A stretch of 64,000 bases of DNA from Paenibacillus alkalitolerans (GTDB taxonomy: Bacteria; Bacillota; Bacilli; Paenibacillales; YIM-B00363): the NCBI RefSeq assembly GCF_016482785.1, contig NZ_JAEMXM010000005.1:268479-332478 (forward strand). Reading direction: 5' to 3'. Under the pieces are notes generated by a model, which saw only the letters and a list, made by a program, of their open reading frames with translations, searched no databases and had not been told where the DNA came from. The translations under genes and the position numbers were made by a program. Shown in pieces: positions 1 to 9,059 of this stretch; the stretch's first letter is position 1, and each line of letters starts with the position of its first letter.

Positions 1-2
1 CG

Positions 3-731
3 GACAAGCAGCATGCCTACTTCGAGAAGCTGGCCAACGCCAAAGTGCAGGGTGTTATCGTTGTGCCGGCCATTACAAGAGCTCCGGTCTCCGATTCGTT
101 TGACCTGCTTGCTTCACGGGGCATCCCATTCGTGTTTTGCAACCGGATTGTTGATGGGGTGGATGCTCCGCGGGTATTGTCGAATAACTTTTACGGCGCA
201 TACTTGGCCTCAAAATATTTGACCGGTCTCGGTTACCGCGGCATCGCTTATATCGCTTCGCCGCTTTATTCGGTCGCCGATCAGCGCTATCAAGGCTATC
301 TGGCGGCGCTATATGAGGCGGGGATCGTGCCGCGACCGGAGATGGCCGTCATGTTGGACGAATCGAACCAGAAGAAGGCCGGCTACGAAGCTTCGAGCAT
401 GCTGTTTGCGCTCAAGGATCGCCCGGAGGCGGTCGTATGCTTCAACGATGAGATGGCGGAAGGACTTTACGAGGCCGCCAAGGTGGCCGGTCTTGAGATT
501 GGGAAAGATTTGGCTGTCGTCGGGTACGGGGATACGCGCGTTTGCGACCGGCTTCCGGTCAAGCTTACGAGCGTCAAATACGGAACTTACGAGACGGGGA
601 AGCATGCTGCGGAAATATTGCTTCGCGCGATGCGGGGAGAGGCGGCCGGCAGTGCCGCGACGGTTGTTTTACAGCCGGGCATGTCGATACGGGAAAGCTG
701 TGGAGAAACTGTCGATGATCATACGCTCTGA
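3..731 (+). CDS. LacI/GalR-type transcriptional regulator, C-terminal part (5' end outside window)
   Basis: The frame is open from the first bases of the window, so only the effector-binding part is present (about 242 residues) and the HTH is upstream. The visible part has the periplasmic-binding-protein-like fold typical of LacI regulators: VQGVIVVPA near the start, the NNFYGAYLASKYL stretch, CFNDEMAEGLYEA, and the closing VGYGDTRVCDRLPVKLTSV followed by a GKHAAEILL helix. A sugar or sugar-acid effector is expected from the family. It sits about 100 bp upstream of an aldolase gene that has a direct-repeat element over its promoter, so local control of that gene is likely. The effector cannot be named from sequence. 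Confidence 0.85.
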   Translation, partial: DKQHAYFEKLANAKVQGVIVVPAITRAPVSDSFDLLASRGIPFVFCNRIVDGVDAPRVLSNNFYGAYLASKYLTGLGYRGIAYIASPLYSVADQRYQGYLAALYEAGIVPRPEMAVMLDESNQKKAGYEASSMLFALKDRPEAVVCFNDEMAEGLYEAAKVAGLEIGKDLAVVGYGDTRVCDRLPVKLTSVKYGTYETGKHAAEILLRAMRGEAAGSAATVVLQPGMSIRESCGETVDDHTL

Positions 732-751
732 AAAACAGGGCGTAATTTTTT

Positions 752-809
752 TGTTGTGGAAATCGATCAGACAGATTTATAATGTTGTTGAAATCAATAC
801 GACAGATTT
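752..809 (+). promoter_or_regulatory. Two 27-bp direct repeats overlapping a candidate promoter
   Basis: Copies at 752-778 and 783-809 agree at about 23 of 27 positions and share the core GACAGATTT. The 31-bp period is close to three helical turns, so both would face the same side of the DNA. A TATAAT-like -10 (778-783) lies between them, and the ribosome binding site of the aldolase gene follows directly. Bound regulator would cover the promoter. The LacI-type protein encoded just upstream is the natural candidate, but this is inference. Confidence 0.5.
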
Positions 810-831
810 TCCTGAAGAGGAGACGAAAACG

Positions 832-1734
832 ATGAAAACCGATGTAAGACGTATGAAAGGCATTATCCCGGCGTTGATCACCCCCTATTCCGATAACGGC
901 GCGATTAACGAAACGGTAACGCGGCAATTGGTCAACCATTTGCTGTCGAAAGGAGTAAGCGGTTTCTATTTGAGCGGAAGCACGGGGGAAGGCTTTCTGC
1001 AAACCCCTGGCGAGAGGAAGGCGTTTCTCGAGCTGGTGATCGGCGAGGTGAACGGTAAAGTTCCGGTCATCGCTCATGTCGGCACCATGGATACGGCGAC
1101 AAGCGCGGAGCTGACGCGGCATGCCGCGAAGGCAGGCGCCGATGCGGTGTCGGCGGTCGCTCCTTTCTATTACAAGCACGGGTTGGAGCAGGTGAGAAAC
1201 CACTATCTGGATATTGCCAATGCGGCGGACGTTCCGCTGATCATATATCACTTTCCGGCGATGACAGGGGTTCAGGCACCGGCATCCTTCTATTCGGAGC
1301 TGGCCAAGGAACCGAATATTGCCGGCGTTAAATTCACGTCTCAGAACGCGTTTGAGTTGCAGCAGCTGATCGATGCGTGCGGGGAACATTTTCTCGTGTT
1401 CAACGGTCCGGATGAAGCGTGTTTGTCAGGCTTGGTGATGGGCTGCGCGGGGGCGATCGGAAGTACATATAACATCATGCCTGCTAAGTTTGTGCAGCTG
1501 TACGATTCGTTCGTCAAGGGAGACTTGAAGACGGCAAGAAAAATTCAATCCGAAGTCAATGCGGTCATAGCCGAGTTGCTGAAGTACGATTTTATCGCCT
1601 TCGAGCGGGAAATATTGAAGCTGCAGGGACTGGATGTGGGGAATGCCCGAAAGCCGATTCAACAGCTGAACGATGAGCAGCGGGCCGCAATACGCAAGTT
1701 TGCAAAGCAGTACGCTTTCCTGGAGACGGCGTAA
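832..1734 (+). CDS. Dihydrodipicolinate synthase family lyase, N-acetylneuraminate lyase-like
   Basis: A 300-residue class I aldolase of the DHDPS/NAL superfamily. The ATG at 832 follows GAAGAGGAG. Key features are GSTGEGF at 49-55 (carboxylate-binding loop), the tyrosine of IIYHFPAMTG (about Y139) and the Schiff-base lysine of AGVKFTS (about K167). GVKFTS and the FNGPDE loop are closer to N-acetylneuraminate lyases than to true DHDPS, so cleavage of sialic acid or another 2-keto-3-deoxy sugar acid to pyruvate plus an aldehyde is likely. No kinase or epimerase of sialic acid catabolism is next to it, so a uronate-derived keto-acid is an alternative, fitting the GH88 gene that faces it. Confidence 0.8.
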   Translation: MKTDVRRMKGIIPALITPYSDNGAINETVTRQLVNHLLSKGVSGFYLSGSTGEGFLQTPGERKAFLELVIGEVNGKVPVIAHVGTMDTATSAELTRHAAKAGADAVSAVAPFYYKHGLEQVRNHYLDIANAADVPLIIYHFPAMTGVQAPASFYSELAKEPNIAGVKFTSQNAFELQQLIDACGEHFLVFNGPDEACLSGLVMGCAGAIGSTYNIMPAKFVQLYDSFVKGDLKTARKIQSEVNAVIAELLKYDFIAFEREILKLQGLDVGNARKPIQQLNDEQRAAIRKFAKQYAFLETA

Positions 1735-1743
1735 ACCGCGGTG

Positions 1744-1794
1744 TTTGTCAATATCGTTGACAAAGCAAACCCCTCCGGCCGGCAGCCGAAGGGG
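1744..1794. terminator. Convergent-gene hairpins (probable bidirectional terminator)
   Basis: Two stems lie between converging genes. TTTGTCAA and TTGACAAA (1744-1751 and 1757-1764) form an 8-bp stem. CCCCT and AGGGG, with inner CGGC and GCCG (1770-1794), form a second. No long T tract follows on either strand, so efficiency is uncertain. Confidence 0.5.
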
Positions 1795-1802
1795 TACATC
1801 TA

Positions 1803-2924
1803 TTAATAAATCCGGTGCTTCCACCCGTTCAATTTTGCCATAGCTTCGACATAGTAATAATCTCCGTAAATGAGAGATACGTCGATAAAGGATGTCCCGC
1901 TCCCTGTGCCGTGGAGCAAGATCGCTTCGTGTTCCGGCATTTCCCAGGTGGCGTAATTCTCGGTCAAAGATTGCAAAATCCGTTCGGCGGCTCCGGCATA
2001 CAGCTGCTTCTCGCCGGCAGGCACGGCGTCCGCGATCTCGAGCAGACCGGATGCGGCGATGGCGGCGGCGGAGCTGTCGCGCGGCTGACCTTCCAACGAT
2101 TCCAGGCGGAAGTCCCAGTACGGTACGAGGTCTTCCGGAAGCGCGGCGATAAAATAGTGGGCGATCCGTTTAGCCGTGTCGAGGAACCGGATATCGCGCG
2201 TATAACGGTACGTATTTGCGAAGCCGTGCAGCGCCCAGGACGTTCCCCGGCTCCAGGACGATTCGGGCGACAGCCCTTGACCGCCGAACGACTCGATGTA
2301 TTCGCCGGTTTCGGGATCGAACGAAATGATATGGTTGGTCGAACCGTCCTCGCGAACGCCGTAACGCATCGTCGTTTCGGCGTGGCGGACGGCTATGTGC
2401 CGGAAACGCGGATCGCCGGTTACTTCGCTTGCCCAAAACAGCAGCGAAATATTCAACATGCAATCGATAATGGCCCAGCCGGTTTTGTCGGCGTTCCATG
2501 CGCGGATGAAATTGCCGACGGGATTGAACCGGCCAGCAAGGAAGTTGGCCGCTTCCAAACCTCTGCGAAGCCCGTCCCGGTCGCCGGTGATTTTGTATTT
2601 AATAACGGCAGTGGACAAGAACTGGAAGCCCACGTCGTGGTGAAGCTCCTCGGTAGGCTTGACGAACCATTGCTCCAATTCTTCGTCCCAACGCCAGGCG
2701 GCCTCTTTATAGTGATCTTTGCCTGTCATGTCATACATTACCCAAAGAATGCCTGGCCAGAAGCCGGTCGTCCACCAATCCGACCCGATATCGTCGAATT
2801 TGCCGTCCCCGCCCGCGAAATGCGGCGTTTTTGTGCCGATTTGCCGGATCATGCGATCCACTTTCGTTTCCAGCCGTTTCATGATATCCGCTTTGTACGA
2901 AGCATCCACCTTTTGTTCCTCCAT
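1803..2924 (-). CDS. Glycoside hydrolase family 88 unsaturated glucuronyl/galacturonyl hydrolase
   Basis: A 373-residue GH88-type (alpha/alpha)6-barrel protein that removes 4,5-unsaturated uronic acid from oligosaccharides left by polysaccharide lyases. The two aspartates known from Bacillus UGL have clear counterparts: D97 in HHDVGF and D154 in AIIDCMLN. GDSTNHI- and RGTSWALHGFANTYR-type stretches also fit the family. There is no signal peptide, so it acts in the cytoplasm on imported oligosaccharides. An AraC-type regulator is transcribed divergently 146 bp away, the usual partner of such genes. Hydration yields 5-keto-4-deoxyuronate, compatible with the keto-acid aldolase gene facing it. 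Confidence 0.9.
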   Translation of the reverse strand: MEEQKVDASYKADIMKRLETKVDRMIRQIGTKTPHFAGGDGKFDDIGSDWWTTGFWPGILWVMYDMTGKDHYKEAAWRWDEELEQWFVKPTEELHHDVGFQFLSTAVIKYKITGDRDGLRRGLEAANFLAGRFNPVGNFIRAWNADKTGWAIIDCMLNISLLFWASEVTGDPRFRHIAVRHAETTMRYGVREDGSTNHIISFDPETGEYIESFGGQGLSPESSWSRGTSWALHGFANTYRYTRDIRFLDTAKRIAHYFIAALPEDLVPYWDFRLESLEGQPRDSSAAAIAASGLLEIADAVPAGEKQLYAGAAERILQSLTENYATWEMPEHEAILLHGTGSGTSFIDVSLIYGDYYYVEAMAKLNGWKHRIY

Positions 2925-2979
2925 TGCTGTTTTTCTAAATCATATCGCCGCAATCCGGTTAAAAGTTGCATTTCCATGC

Positions 2980-3038
2980 GGTGTAATGTTGAAATGTTGC
3001 GCTTTCGGGATTACCATTAATATTACGGCCATTACACC
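2980..3038. promoter_or_regulatory. Perfect 9-bp inverted repeat in a divergent promoter region
   Basis: GGTGTAATG at 2980-2988 and CATTACACC at 3030-3038 are perfect reverse complements, centred 50 bp apart (about five helical turns), between the GH88 gene and the divergent AraC gene. Several extra CATTA cores lie between them. This is the expected layout for a dimeric AraC-family regulator serving both promoters. Confidence 0.5.
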
Positions 3039-3070
3039 ATTGCCCGAACCGGAGGAGGCAGCTTGAACCG

Positions 3071-3943
3071 ATGAACCCTTTATTCGAACCAGTGCGTTTT
3101 GACGGCAAACCTCTTCTGTGGGGTTACAGAAGCCGTGCCGACAAACACTTTAAAGGCTTCTACCATTGGCACCAATGCTGCGAGATGCTGTTTGTCCACG
3201 AAGGAGAGGGAAACGTTATTTTGGACGGGCATACTTACGAGATTCGGCGGGGAATGCTGTTCTTCTTCCAACCTTTCCAGCTGCATAAAGTATTTCCCAG
3301 CGTCACGGGCCAATGTCCTTACGTACGGAGCGTCATTCATTTCAACCCTGCCGTCTTGGCGGAAAGCATTCGTGCGTTTCCGCAGCGCCACAGCTTGTTC
3401 GTTGAATTGTGGCAGTCGCATAAGGCGCTGCAAGCGGTGGATATGAACCGGCAAGCGGGCTTTGTCGAAGGGGCATTGTCAATGTATGAAGACGCGGCTG
3501 CTTCAGGCAACGGGGAAGACGATGAGGAAATCGCGCTGCTTTTTCTCCAGTTATTAAACGCAATTTCAGCTGCCGGCCAAGCCGAGGAAGGCCCCGCTGC
3601 GGGCAAAGGCGGCCATCGCCCGCTGCGATATTCGGAGATGATTATGCAGTGGATTGAGCAGCATTACATGGAGGACGTTCATTTGGACCGGATGGCGGAA
3701 GCGCTGCACCTGTCCAAATTCCACGTATCCCGCGTGTTCCGGCAAGAAACCGGCGGCAGCATCACGGATTATTTGACGGCCAGAAGAATTAAACAGGCAT
3801 GCAGGTTGCTGCAGACCACTGCGCTCCCGGTGGAACGGATCGGATATGAGGTCGGGCTGCCGAATGCGTCATATTTTGTACAGCTGTTTAAAAGAGTCGT
3901 CGGAACGACCCCGCTGCGGTATCGCAACAGTCACAGGCTTTGA
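3071..3943 (+). CDS. AraC-family regulator with cupin sensor
   Basis: A 290-residue regulator. The N-terminal half is a cupin-like sugar-sensing domain: FYHWHQCCEMLFVHEGEG followed by a GMLFFFQPFQLHKV strand. The C-terminal ~100 residues are the double HTH of the AraC family: YMEDVHLDRMAEALHLSKFHVSRVFRQ, then IGYEVGLPNASYFVQLFKRVVGTTPLRYR. The start at 3071 follows a GGAGGAGG site. It is divergent from the GH88 gene, with an inverted repeat in the shared promoter region, so it most likely activates GH88 in response to an unsaturated uronide. The effector is inferred. Confidence 0.88.
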   Translation: MNPLFEPVRFDGKPLLWGYRSRADKHFKGFYHWHQCCEMLFVHEGEGNVILDGHTYEIRRGMLFFFQPFQLHKVFPSVTGQCPYVRSVIHFNPAVLAESIRAFPQRHSLFVELWQSHKALQAVDMNRQAGFVEGALSMYEDAAASGNGEDDEEIALLFLQLLNAISAAGQAEEGPAAGKGGHRPLRYSEMIMQWIEQHYMEDVHLDRMAEALHLSKFHVSRVFRQETGGSITDYLTARRIKQACRLLQTTALPVERIGYEVGLPNASYFVQLFKRVVGTTPLRYRNSHRL

Positions 3944-3977
3944 ACTCGATTTCAAAAAATAAAACTATTTCCCGCTG

Positions 3978-4020
3978 CGGGCTGTCTCAAATACCTTTTT
4001 TGGGATAGCCCGTTTGCATT
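3978..4020 (+). terminator. Rho-independent terminator after the AraC gene
   Basis: CGGGCTGTCTCAAA (3978-3991) pairs along 14 positions, including G-U pairs, with the segment ending AGCCCG at 4012, around a loop of about 7 nt. T-rich sequence (TTTGCATTTTTG) follows. Confidence 0.75.
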
Positions 4021-4072
4021 TTTGCCCATCTTTGAAAGCGGTATGAAAGTCAGTTTTGTACACCTTTTCTTT

Positions 4073-4078
4073 TATAAT
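4073..4078 (+). promoter_or_regulatory. Candidate sigma-A -10 box upstream of the arabinofuranosidase operon
   Basis: A perfect TATAAT lies about 110 bp before the GH127 start. No convincing -35 is present at 17 bp, so this would be an activator-dependent promoter if real. No sigma-54 motif was found here, so rpoN in this operon would not depend on itself. Confidence 0.35.
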
Positions 4079-4187
4079 AGCTACCGACAAAACCGGCTCC
4101 GATTGCTACCATAAATGTAGAGAATTACTTTTTGCATCTTGTCCAGTCCGCTTCCGGCATTCATTTTATGAAAGAGGAGCGATTCGA

Positions 4188-6524
4188 ATGGCAGTGCACT
4201 TGAAAGCGGCGAAGAAGGCAAGAGCTTTCGATTTAAAAGACGTCACCGTGACGGGAGGGCCTTTCAAGCATGCTATGGATCTGAACAAAGCATATCTTCT
4301 GCAACTGGAGCCTGACCGGCTGTTGGCGAGATTCCGCGAATATGCGGGTCTCGAGCCGAAAGCGCCGCAGTATGAAGGCTGGGAATCCATGAGCTTGTCC
4401 GGGCATACGCTCGGGCATTACATGTCGGCTTGCGCAATGATGTGCGCCGCGCTCGGGGACGATTCGTTTAAAGAACGGACGGACTACATCGTCGACGAAT
4501 TGGAAATATGCCAAAATGCGCACGGAGACGGATATGTTTCGGCGATTCCGCGCGGAAAAGAAATGTTTCTCGAAGTGTCGTCGGGCGATATCCGGTCGAA
4601 GGGCTTCGACTTGAACGGGGCATGGGCTCCTTTATATACGATACATAAATTGCTGGCCGGGCTGCGCGATTCATTCAGGTTAGCGGGCAACCCGAAAGCG
4701 TTGGGCGTCGCCGTCAAGCTGTCGGATTGGCTGGCGCGCATATTCGCGCCGTTAACGGATGAGCAAATGGAACAAATGATGCTCTGCGAATACGGCGGAA
4801 TGAACGAGGTGCTGGCCGATCTTTACGCCGATACCGGCAATGAAGCGTACTTGAAGCTGGCCGAACGGTTTTGGCACAAGCTCGTGTTGGACCCGCTTGC
4901 GGACAAGACGGATTGCTTGCCGGGCAAACACGCGAACACGCAAATCCCGAAGCTGATCGGTCTGGCCAAACAATATGAATTGACGAATGACGCCAGGAGA
5001 AAGGAAACGGCGGAATTTTTCTGGGAGCGTGTCGTGCGCCATCATTCCTATGTCATCGGGGGAAACAGCTTCGGCGAATATTTCGGCGAACCGGACACGC
5101 TGAACGACCGGATCGGGCCGCATACGACGGAAACTTGCAACACATACAACATGCTCAAGCTGACGAGGCATCTATTTGAGTGGAACGCTTCGGCGCTAGA
5201 GGCGGATTACTTCGAGAGGGCGTTGTTCAATCATATTTTGGCGTCGCAGGATCCGAAGGAAGGAGGCGTCTGTTATTACGTTTCCTTAGCGATGGGCGGG
5301 CGCAAAGATTACAATAACAAGTTCGAAGATTTCACCTGCTGCGTCGGCACCGGGATGGAAAATCACGCAAACTACGGAAGCGGCATCTACTTTCATCAAG
5401 AAGACCGGTTGTTCGTCAATCAATTCATTCCGTCCGTACTTCGGTGGAACGACAAGCAAGTGACCGTGACGCAAGAGACGAACTATCCGGAGGAGGACAC
5501 GATCTCGCTGCAAGTGAACTGCGGGGCTCCGGCGGCGTTTACATTATGTGTGCGATATCCGTCTTGGGCTCCGGTGGAAGGCGTATCGGTGAAAGTGAAT
5601 GAAGAGGCAGTGGAGGTGCACGCTCATCCGGGAAGCTTCATTGAGATCAACCGGGTATGGATGGACGGAGATCGTGTGCGCGTTGCCATCCCGATGGAGC
5701 TGCGTCTGGAATCGATGCCGGACAACCCTAATCGGATTGCGGTGATGTACGGACCGCTGGTTTTGGCGGGAGAATTGGGGCCGCTCGATGACCCGGATGC
5801 AAAGAGCCATCTGTTTACGCCGGTCATGATCGTAAAGCATAAACCGCTTTCGGAGTGGCTGGAGCCGATTCCGGGGCGGACGGCAACGTTCCGGACGAAA
5901 GGCGCCGGCCATCCTCGGGATATAACGTTGTACCCGTTCTATCGCATGCATGACAAGCTTTACTCGGTATATTTCGATCTGTTTACGCCGGAAGAGTGGG
6001 CGCAGGCGGAAATACAATACCGGCGAGCGCGTGAAAGGCTGCTGCTCTTGGAGAACTGCACGATCGATTACGCGCAGCCGGGTGAGATGCAGCCCGAACG
6101 GGATCATAACTTCCAAGGCGATGTGACAAGGGTCGATGAATTGTACAATCGTCCTTGCAGGGTTGCGGGCATGGACGGATGGTTTTCCTTCGACATGAAA
6201 GTTCAACCCGGCGTCGAAACGCTTCTCGTGGCGACCTACACGTCGGCTAAAGAGATGAATAATATCGGGTTTGATGTTATTGTCGGCGGAATGAAGGTCG
6301 AGGAGGTTGCGGGCGGATTTCGCGAGAGCGATGTGTTCTACAATGTGAATTATCCGGTCCCGGGGGATACGGCAGCGAAGGATGACGGAACGGTTGCCTT
6401 CGAGTTCAAAGCGTATCCGGGCCACCGGGTAAGAAGGGTGTTCGGCTTGCGGACGGTTAATAAGAAGGAGTATGAAAAGCTCGGATTGTCATTGAAAAAT
6501 GATGCGGAGGTGAGCGGCAGTTGA
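4188..6524 (+). CDS. DUF1680-fold beta-L-arabinofuranosidase (GH127/GH146 type)
   Basis: A 778-residue protein. The start at 4188 was chosen because GAGGAG lies just upstream; an earlier in-frame ATG at 4056 has no site. The DUF1680 (alpha/alpha)6 core is clear: GGMNEVLADLY, GEYFGEPDTL (E297), HTTETCNTYN (E315, C317) and FTCCVGTGMEN (C384, C385). In the characterised GH127 enzyme HypBA1, a zinc is held by one Glu and three Cys and one of the paired cysteines is the nucleophile; all counterparts are present. HypBA1 releases arabinose from hydroxyproline-linked beta-L-arabino-oligosaccharides of extensin. No signal peptide, so the substrate must be imported. It is translationally coupled to a prolidase-like gene in a hydroxyproline gene cluster, strongly suggesting the same substrate here. 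Confidence 0.9.
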   Translation: MAVHLKAAKKARAFDLKDVTVTGGPFKHAMDLNKAYLLQLEPDRLLARFREYAGLEPKAPQYEGWESMSLSGHTLGHYMSACAMMCAALGDDSFKERTDYIVDELEICQNAHGDGYVSAIPRGKEMFLEVSSGDIRSKGFDLNGAWAPLYTIHKLLAGLRDSFRLAGNPKALGVAVKLSDWLARIFAPLTDEQMEQMMLCEYGGMNEVLADLYADTGNEAYLKLAERFWHKLVLDPLADKTDCLPGKHANTQIPKLIGLAKQYELTNDARRKETAEFFWERVVRHHSYVIGGNSFGEYFGEPDTLNDRIGPHTTETCNTYNMLKLTRHLFEWNASALEADYFERALFNHILASQDPKEGGVCYYVSLAMGGRKDYNNKFEDFTCCVGTGMENHANYGSGIYFHQEDRLFVNQFIPSVLRWNDKQVTVTQETNYPEEDTISLQVNCGAPAAFTLCVRYPSWAPVEGVSVKVNEEAVEVHAHPGSFIEINRVWMDGDRVRVAIPMELRLESMPDNPNRIAVMYGPLVLAGELGPLDDPDAKSHLFTPVMIVKHKPLSEWLEPIPGRTATFRTKGAGHPRDITLYPFYRMHDKLYSVYFDLFTPEEWAQAEIQYRRARERLLLLENCTIDYAQPGEMQPERDHNFQGDVTRVDELYNRPCRVAGMDGWFSFDMKVQPGVETLLVATYTSAKEMNNIGFDVIVGGMKVEEVAGGFRESDVFYNVNYPVPGDTAAKDDGTVAFEFKAYPGHRVRRVFGLRTVNKKEYEKLGLSLKNDAEVSGS

Positions 6525-7591
6525 GCGTTCGGCGATTGGAGAAGTTAAGGAGCAAGTTCGACGAGCTGCAGGTGGACGGCATGTTGATCGCAAGCCCGCA
6601 CAACCGCCGGTATATGACGGGCTTTACCGGAACAGCCGGAGTCGTGCTCATTACCCTTGACGATGCGGCATTGATTACGGATTTCCGCTATACGGCGCAG
6701 GCGGAGGAGCAGGCGGCCGCGTTTCGGACGATCCGGCAAGGGGTCAAATTGTCGGAAACCGTGAAGGAAACGGCTGTTGCTATGGGGATCGAGCGGCTTG
6801 GCATCGAGAAGCATTTAATAACGCTGGATACATTTTTGACTTATGAGGAAGAGCTGAAGGGAATCAGGTTGGTGCCGGTGAAGGATGTCGTTGAATCGCT
6901 TCGAAACGTGAAGGACGACGACGAAATCGCTTTGATAAAGAAAGCCGCCGGTTTGGCGGACAAAGCGTTCGAGCATATATTGACCCGCGTCCGTCCCGGG
7001 GTGCGGGAGAGGGAAATCGCCGCGGAGCTTCAATATTATATGCAGACGGGCGGCGCCTTCGGCTTCGCCTACAGCATGATAATCGCATCGGGGGAGCGTT
7101 CGGCGCTGCCGCACGGGGTGGCCAGCGATAAGCGGATCGGGAACGACGAGTTTGTCACCATGGATTTCGGCGCGAATTATGAAGGCTATTTATGCGATTT
7201 GACGCGAACCGTATTTGTCGGCAAGCCGTCAGAGAAGCATAAGGAAATATATAATATCGTGCTGGAAGCGAATATGACGGTGCTGGAGCGGATCCGGCCC
7301 GGGATGAGCAGCAAAGAGGCGGATTCGCTCGGCCGCGATGTCATTGGAAAGTACGGTTACGGCGACTATTTCGGCCACGGCTTGGGTCACGGCTTCGGTT
7401 TGGAAATTCACGAGAATCCTTTTATGTCGCAGCAGAGGGAGACGGAGCTTTTGCCCGGCATGGTCCTCACTGTGGAGCCGGGAATATATATTCCCGGTTT
7501 CGGCGGCGTACGGATCGAAGACGATATTTTGCTGACGGAAACCGGAGTCGAAGTGTTGACCCGTTCGGATAAATCGCTTATTTGTCTGTGA
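6521..7591 (+). CDS. M24-family Xaa-Pro dipeptidase/aminopeptidase P
   Basis: 356 residues with a creatinase-like N-terminal domain and a pita-bread metallopeptidase domain. The five metal ligands are all visible: D215 and D226 (MDFGANYEGYLCDLTRT), H290 (GHGLGHGFG), E319 (TVEPGIY) and E333 (RIEDD). The TTG start at 6521 overlaps the TGA of the arabinofuranosidase gene, with a GGAGGTGAG site just upstream, so translation is coupled. The family cleaves bonds preceding proline, and hydroxyproline fits the same pocket. Coupling to an arabinofuranosidase argues that it opens deglycosylated hydroxyproline peptides. Length is normal for the YqhT/PepQ group. Confidence 0.88.
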   Translation: MSVRRLEKLRSKFDELQVDGMLIASPHNRRYMTGFTGTAGVVLITLDDAALITDFRYTAQAEEQAAAFRTIRQGVKLSETVKETAVAMGIERLGIEKHLITLDTFLTYEEELKGIRLVPVKDVVESLRNVKDDDEIALIKKAAGLADKAFEHILTRVRPGVREREIAAELQYYMQTGGAFGFAYSMIIASGERSALPHGVASDKRIGNDEFVTMDFGANYEGYLCDLTRTVFVGKPSEKHKEIYNIVLEANMTVLERIRPGMSSKEADSLGRDVIGKYGYGDYFGHGLGHGFGLEIHENPFMSQQRETELLPGMVLTVEPGIYIPGFGGVRIEDDILLTETGVEVLTRSDKSLICL

Positions 7592-7661
7592 TCGGTACTT
7601 CCAGGCGGTTGCCGGTTGGAGGGAGGAATTGTCTTGAGTAAGCGGAATGGAGGATGTGAGT

Positions 7662-8996
7662 ATGTTCCATCAAGCATTGCAGTTGGGACAGCAGTTGAAC
7701 GCGAAGCTGCACATGACGCCGGAACTGCGGCAGTCGATCGAGCTTCTTCAGCTTTCCGCCCAGGAGCTGGCGGCCTTTCTTCAGGAGCAATCGTACGAAA
7801 ATCCGTTGATTGAGATCGAGTGGAGTATTGCAAGCGACGGCGGAAGCAGGAAAAACGTTCGGAAAAGTTCCTTCGGTGACCGCAGCGATGACCCCTGTTT
7901 TGCAGTGCCCGACGATGTCGATATGACTTTGGAGCGGTGGGTGAGCCGGCAGCTTAGATTGATACCGTATTCGCGCGATGTGTACAGAGCCGTTATGTAT
8001 TTGGCTGGCAATTTGGACGATTCGGGCTATTTGGACGTGCCGCTTTCGCAAGCGGCCTCGGACTTGAAGCTGCCGGAGGCGGTAGTTGCAGAAGCGTTGG
8101 GGCTGTTGCAATCGTTCGATCCGCCTGGCATCGGCGCGAGAGATTTGCGGGAATGTTTGGCTCTCCAAATTCGGTGGGACCCGTCCGCTCCCCCTCTCGC
8201 ATACCAGATAGCGGTTCGGCACTTACCGGATTTGGCGAAACGCCGCTACGAAAGTATTGCAAGAGCGCTGGGGGCGGAATTGTCCGCAATCGAGGAGTCC
8301 GCCGCTTACATTCGCCGGTTGAACCCGAGACCGTGCATCTCGATTGCGCCCGGACGACTCCAGAATATCACAGTTGACGCTTATGTACGATTGGAAGATG
8401 ACGGCCGAATTGCGGTCGCTTTGAACGAACGCGTGCTGCCGAAGGTGTCTGTCAGGCACGACTATGTGCTGCACTTCCGGCAAGATGGGGCTGCATACGC
8501 CGAATACTTCCAACGCTTTATGAAATCGGCCAACCGGTTAATCGACGGCCTGGAACAGCGCAATTCCACGCTTTTGGAAGTGATCGCCGCCATCGTGGAA
8601 TTGCAGAGAAACTTCTTTGCGGAAGGGCGTACGCGGCTCGAGCCGCTTACCTTGAAGCAGGTCGCGGAGCGGATCGGCAAGCACGAATCGACTGTCAGCC
8701 GGACGGTGAAGAACAAAGCGATCCATACGCCGCGGGGCGTGGTCGAATTGAAGCGGTTTTTCGGCGGCGGGCTTGAGACGGACGGGGGGGAATGCGTATC
8801 GGCGGAGTCGGTGCGCGAACGCATCAAACAATTGATCGATGGCGAAGATAAGCGTTTCCCGTTGTCCGATCAACAAATTTCACGGCTGTTGGCCGGTGAA
8901 GGCATCCGCATTTCCCGCAGGACGGTCGCGAAGTACCGCGAGGAAAAGCGGATCCTCGCCGCAGCCTTGCGGAGGGTCGGCCGCGAAACCCGGTAA
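7662..8996 (+). CDS. rpoN: RNA polymerase sigma-54 factor
   Basis: 444 residues from the ATG at 7662, which has GGAGG eight bases upstream; an ATG at 7647 is in frame but overlaps that site, and family members begin with the MFHQALQLGQQL segment. Region I is glutamine- and leucine-rich (MTPELRQSIELLQL), followed by the core-binding region, an HTH (LKQVAERIGKHESTVSRTVKNK) and the RpoN box SRRTVAKYRE at about 418-427. It binds -24/-12 promoters and needs an AAA+ activator. It is the third gene of an operon with a glycosidase and a peptidase, unusual for a sigma factor, and lies next to three sigma-54 promoters and an enhancer-binding protein. A dedicated role in hydroxyproline use is inferred. 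Confidence 0.95.
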   Translation: MFHQALQLGQQLNAKLHMTPELRQSIELLQLSAQELAAFLQEQSYENPLIEIEWSIASDGGSRKNVRKSSFGDRSDDPCFAVPDDVDMTLERWVSRQLRLIPYSRDVYRAVMYLAGNLDDSGYLDVPLSQAASDLKLPEAVVAEALGLLQSFDPPGIGARDLRECLALQIRWDPSAPPLAYQIAVRHLPDLAKRRYESIARALGAELSAIEESAAYIRRLNPRPCISIAPGRLQNITVDAYVRLEDDGRIAVALNERVLPKVSVRHDYVLHFRQDGAAYAEYFQRFMKSANRLIDGLEQRNSTLLEVIAAIVELQRNFFAEGRTRLEPLTLKQVAERIGKHESTVSRTVKNKAIHTPRGVVELKRFFGGGLETDGGECVSAESVRERIKQLIDGEDKRFPLSDQQISRLLAGEGIRISRRTVAKYREEKRILAAALRRVGRETR

Positions 8997-9059
8997 AGTG
9001 AAATTTCTGCCCCCTGCGAAATTTGCGGCTGCAACCGAAAAGGCCGAGAGAGGAGTTCG

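Noticed and set aside
3160..3180. A GG-N10-GC match resembling a sigma-54 promoter
   Set aside because: It lies inside the AraC coding sequence with no gene start downstream, and the TTGC part is not preserved.
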